Shown here piece by piece: positions 13,871 through 14,521 of a stretch of DNA of 14,521 nt (positions are counted from its first letter, which is position 1; every line of letters starts with the position of its first letter). This DNA is from an uncultured Clostridia bacterium (GTDB lineage: Bacteria; Bacillota; Clostridia; Christensenellales; UBA1242). A program made the position numbers and the translations under genes. Location: positions 1-14,521 of the forward strand of contig CANQRC010000023.1 of assembly GCA_947626155.1 (NCBI GenBank), written 5' to 3'. Below the pieces are notes generated by a model that was not told where the DNA came from, did not search any database, and worked only from the letters and a program-made list of their open reading frames with translations.

Positions 13871-14521
13871 GATAAAGCTACAAAGAGCATATAGGGGATG
13901 CCTTGGCACTAGGCGCCGATGAAGGACGTGATAAGCTGCGATAAGCCACGGTGAGATGCACATAATCTGTGACCCGTGGATTTCCGAATGTGGGAACACA
14001 CCCCGTTAATACGGAGGTATCATTGCATGAATTCATAGTGCAATGAGGGGAACCCGCTGAACTGAAACATCTAAGTAAGCGGAGGAAGAGAAAGTAAAAC
14101 AACGATTGTGGGAGTAGTGGCGAGCGAAACTGCAAGAGCCCAAACCAAGGGTAGAAATACCTTTGGGGTTTTGGATTGACAACATGGACCATAAAGGATA
14201 GGTGAAGATTTCTGGAAAGGAACACAAAACAAGGTAATAGTCCTGTAACCGAAATCTGATATGGCTTAGTCAAATTCCAGAGTAGCACAGGACACGTGGA
14301 ATCCGGTGTGAATACGCGAGGACCATCTCGTAAGGCTAAATACGACCTAGTGACCGATAGCGAATAGTACTGTGAGGGAACGGTGAAAAGAACCCCGGGA
14401 GGGGAGTGAAAGAGAACCTGAAACTGTATGCTTACAAGCAGAGAGAGGACGACTTTCCATGAGGAAATAGTTTGATCTTGTACCTTTTGTAGAATGGGCC
14501 GGCGAGTTACGATATGTAGCG
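13871..14521 (+). rRNA. rrl: 23S ribosomal RNA, 5' portion (about the first fifth)
   Basis: The start is placed by alignment from memory to Bacillus and Escherichia 23S: GATAAAGCTACAAAGAGC corresponds to GGTTAAGTTAGAAAGGGC. Conserved stretches follow in order: GGATGCCTTGGCACTAGG, CGATGAAGGACGTG, GATTTCCGAATG, GAACTGAAACATCTAAGTA, AGTAGTGGCGAGCGAA, AAAAGAACCCCGGGAGGGG, AGTGAAAGAGAACCTGAAAC, TACAAGCAG and TGTACCTTTTGTAGAATGGG. The last lies near E. coli position 580, so the gene runs off the right edge at about 20% of its length. Open frames on either strand here are artefacts of the rRNA. No intervening sequence is obvious in the visible part. The unit begins with 23S and not with 16S. Confidence -1.

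Noticed and set aside
13878..14288. 136-codon minus-strand open frame
   Set aside because: It is the complement of conserved 23S rRNA; such spurious frames are common in rRNA.

Overview
The window looks like a low-GC Bacillota (Clostridia-type) chromosome segment, probably from an uncultured gut or animal-associated lineage. This rests on AT-rich intergenic DNA, purine-rich ribosome binding sites (GAGAGG, AAAGGAG), standard sigma-A-like promoters, T-tract terminators, a Firmicutes-like boxA, and the 23S rRNA sequence at the right end. I cannot place it to family without a search.

Left part (1-11678): two very large surface proteins are encoded convergently. The left one (plus strand, 5' end outside the window, 804 codons visible) and the right one (minus strand, 2872 aa from the start I prefer) are both chains of Ig-like beta-sandwich modules. 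Each ends in one C-terminal transmembrane helix and a short Lys/Arg-rich tail, and neither has an LPXTG sorting motif. The minus-strand protein has a clear signal peptide. They are most simply read as cell-surface or adhesin-like proteins anchored in the membrane. No enzyme domain is visible.

Between them, 2418-3059 holds a terminator for each gene and a cluster of GC-richer dispersed repeats. Three are direct copies and one is inverted. Two of the direct copies carry an extra internal block of about 45 nt, so the repeats look modular.

Middle part (11679-13326): an AT-rich divergent spacer contains a Lys-codon-rich 21-bp repeat. It is followed by a small four-helix membrane protein whose layout and NPLLNLLGY-like motif recall KwaA-type proteins of the Kiwa anti-phage system (inference; no KwaB is seen). 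Next is a soluble 232-aa protein of unknown family with its own promoter, a palindrome inside that promoter, a strong ribosome binding site and a terminator.

Right part (13327-14521): an AT-rich spacer leads to an rRNA-type promoter, a leader with a stem-loop and boxA, and then directly to the 5' fifth of a 23S rRNA gene. No 16S rRNA or tRNA gene lies upstream, so this transcription unit starts with 23S. If the assembly is right, the 23S gene is unlinked from 16S.
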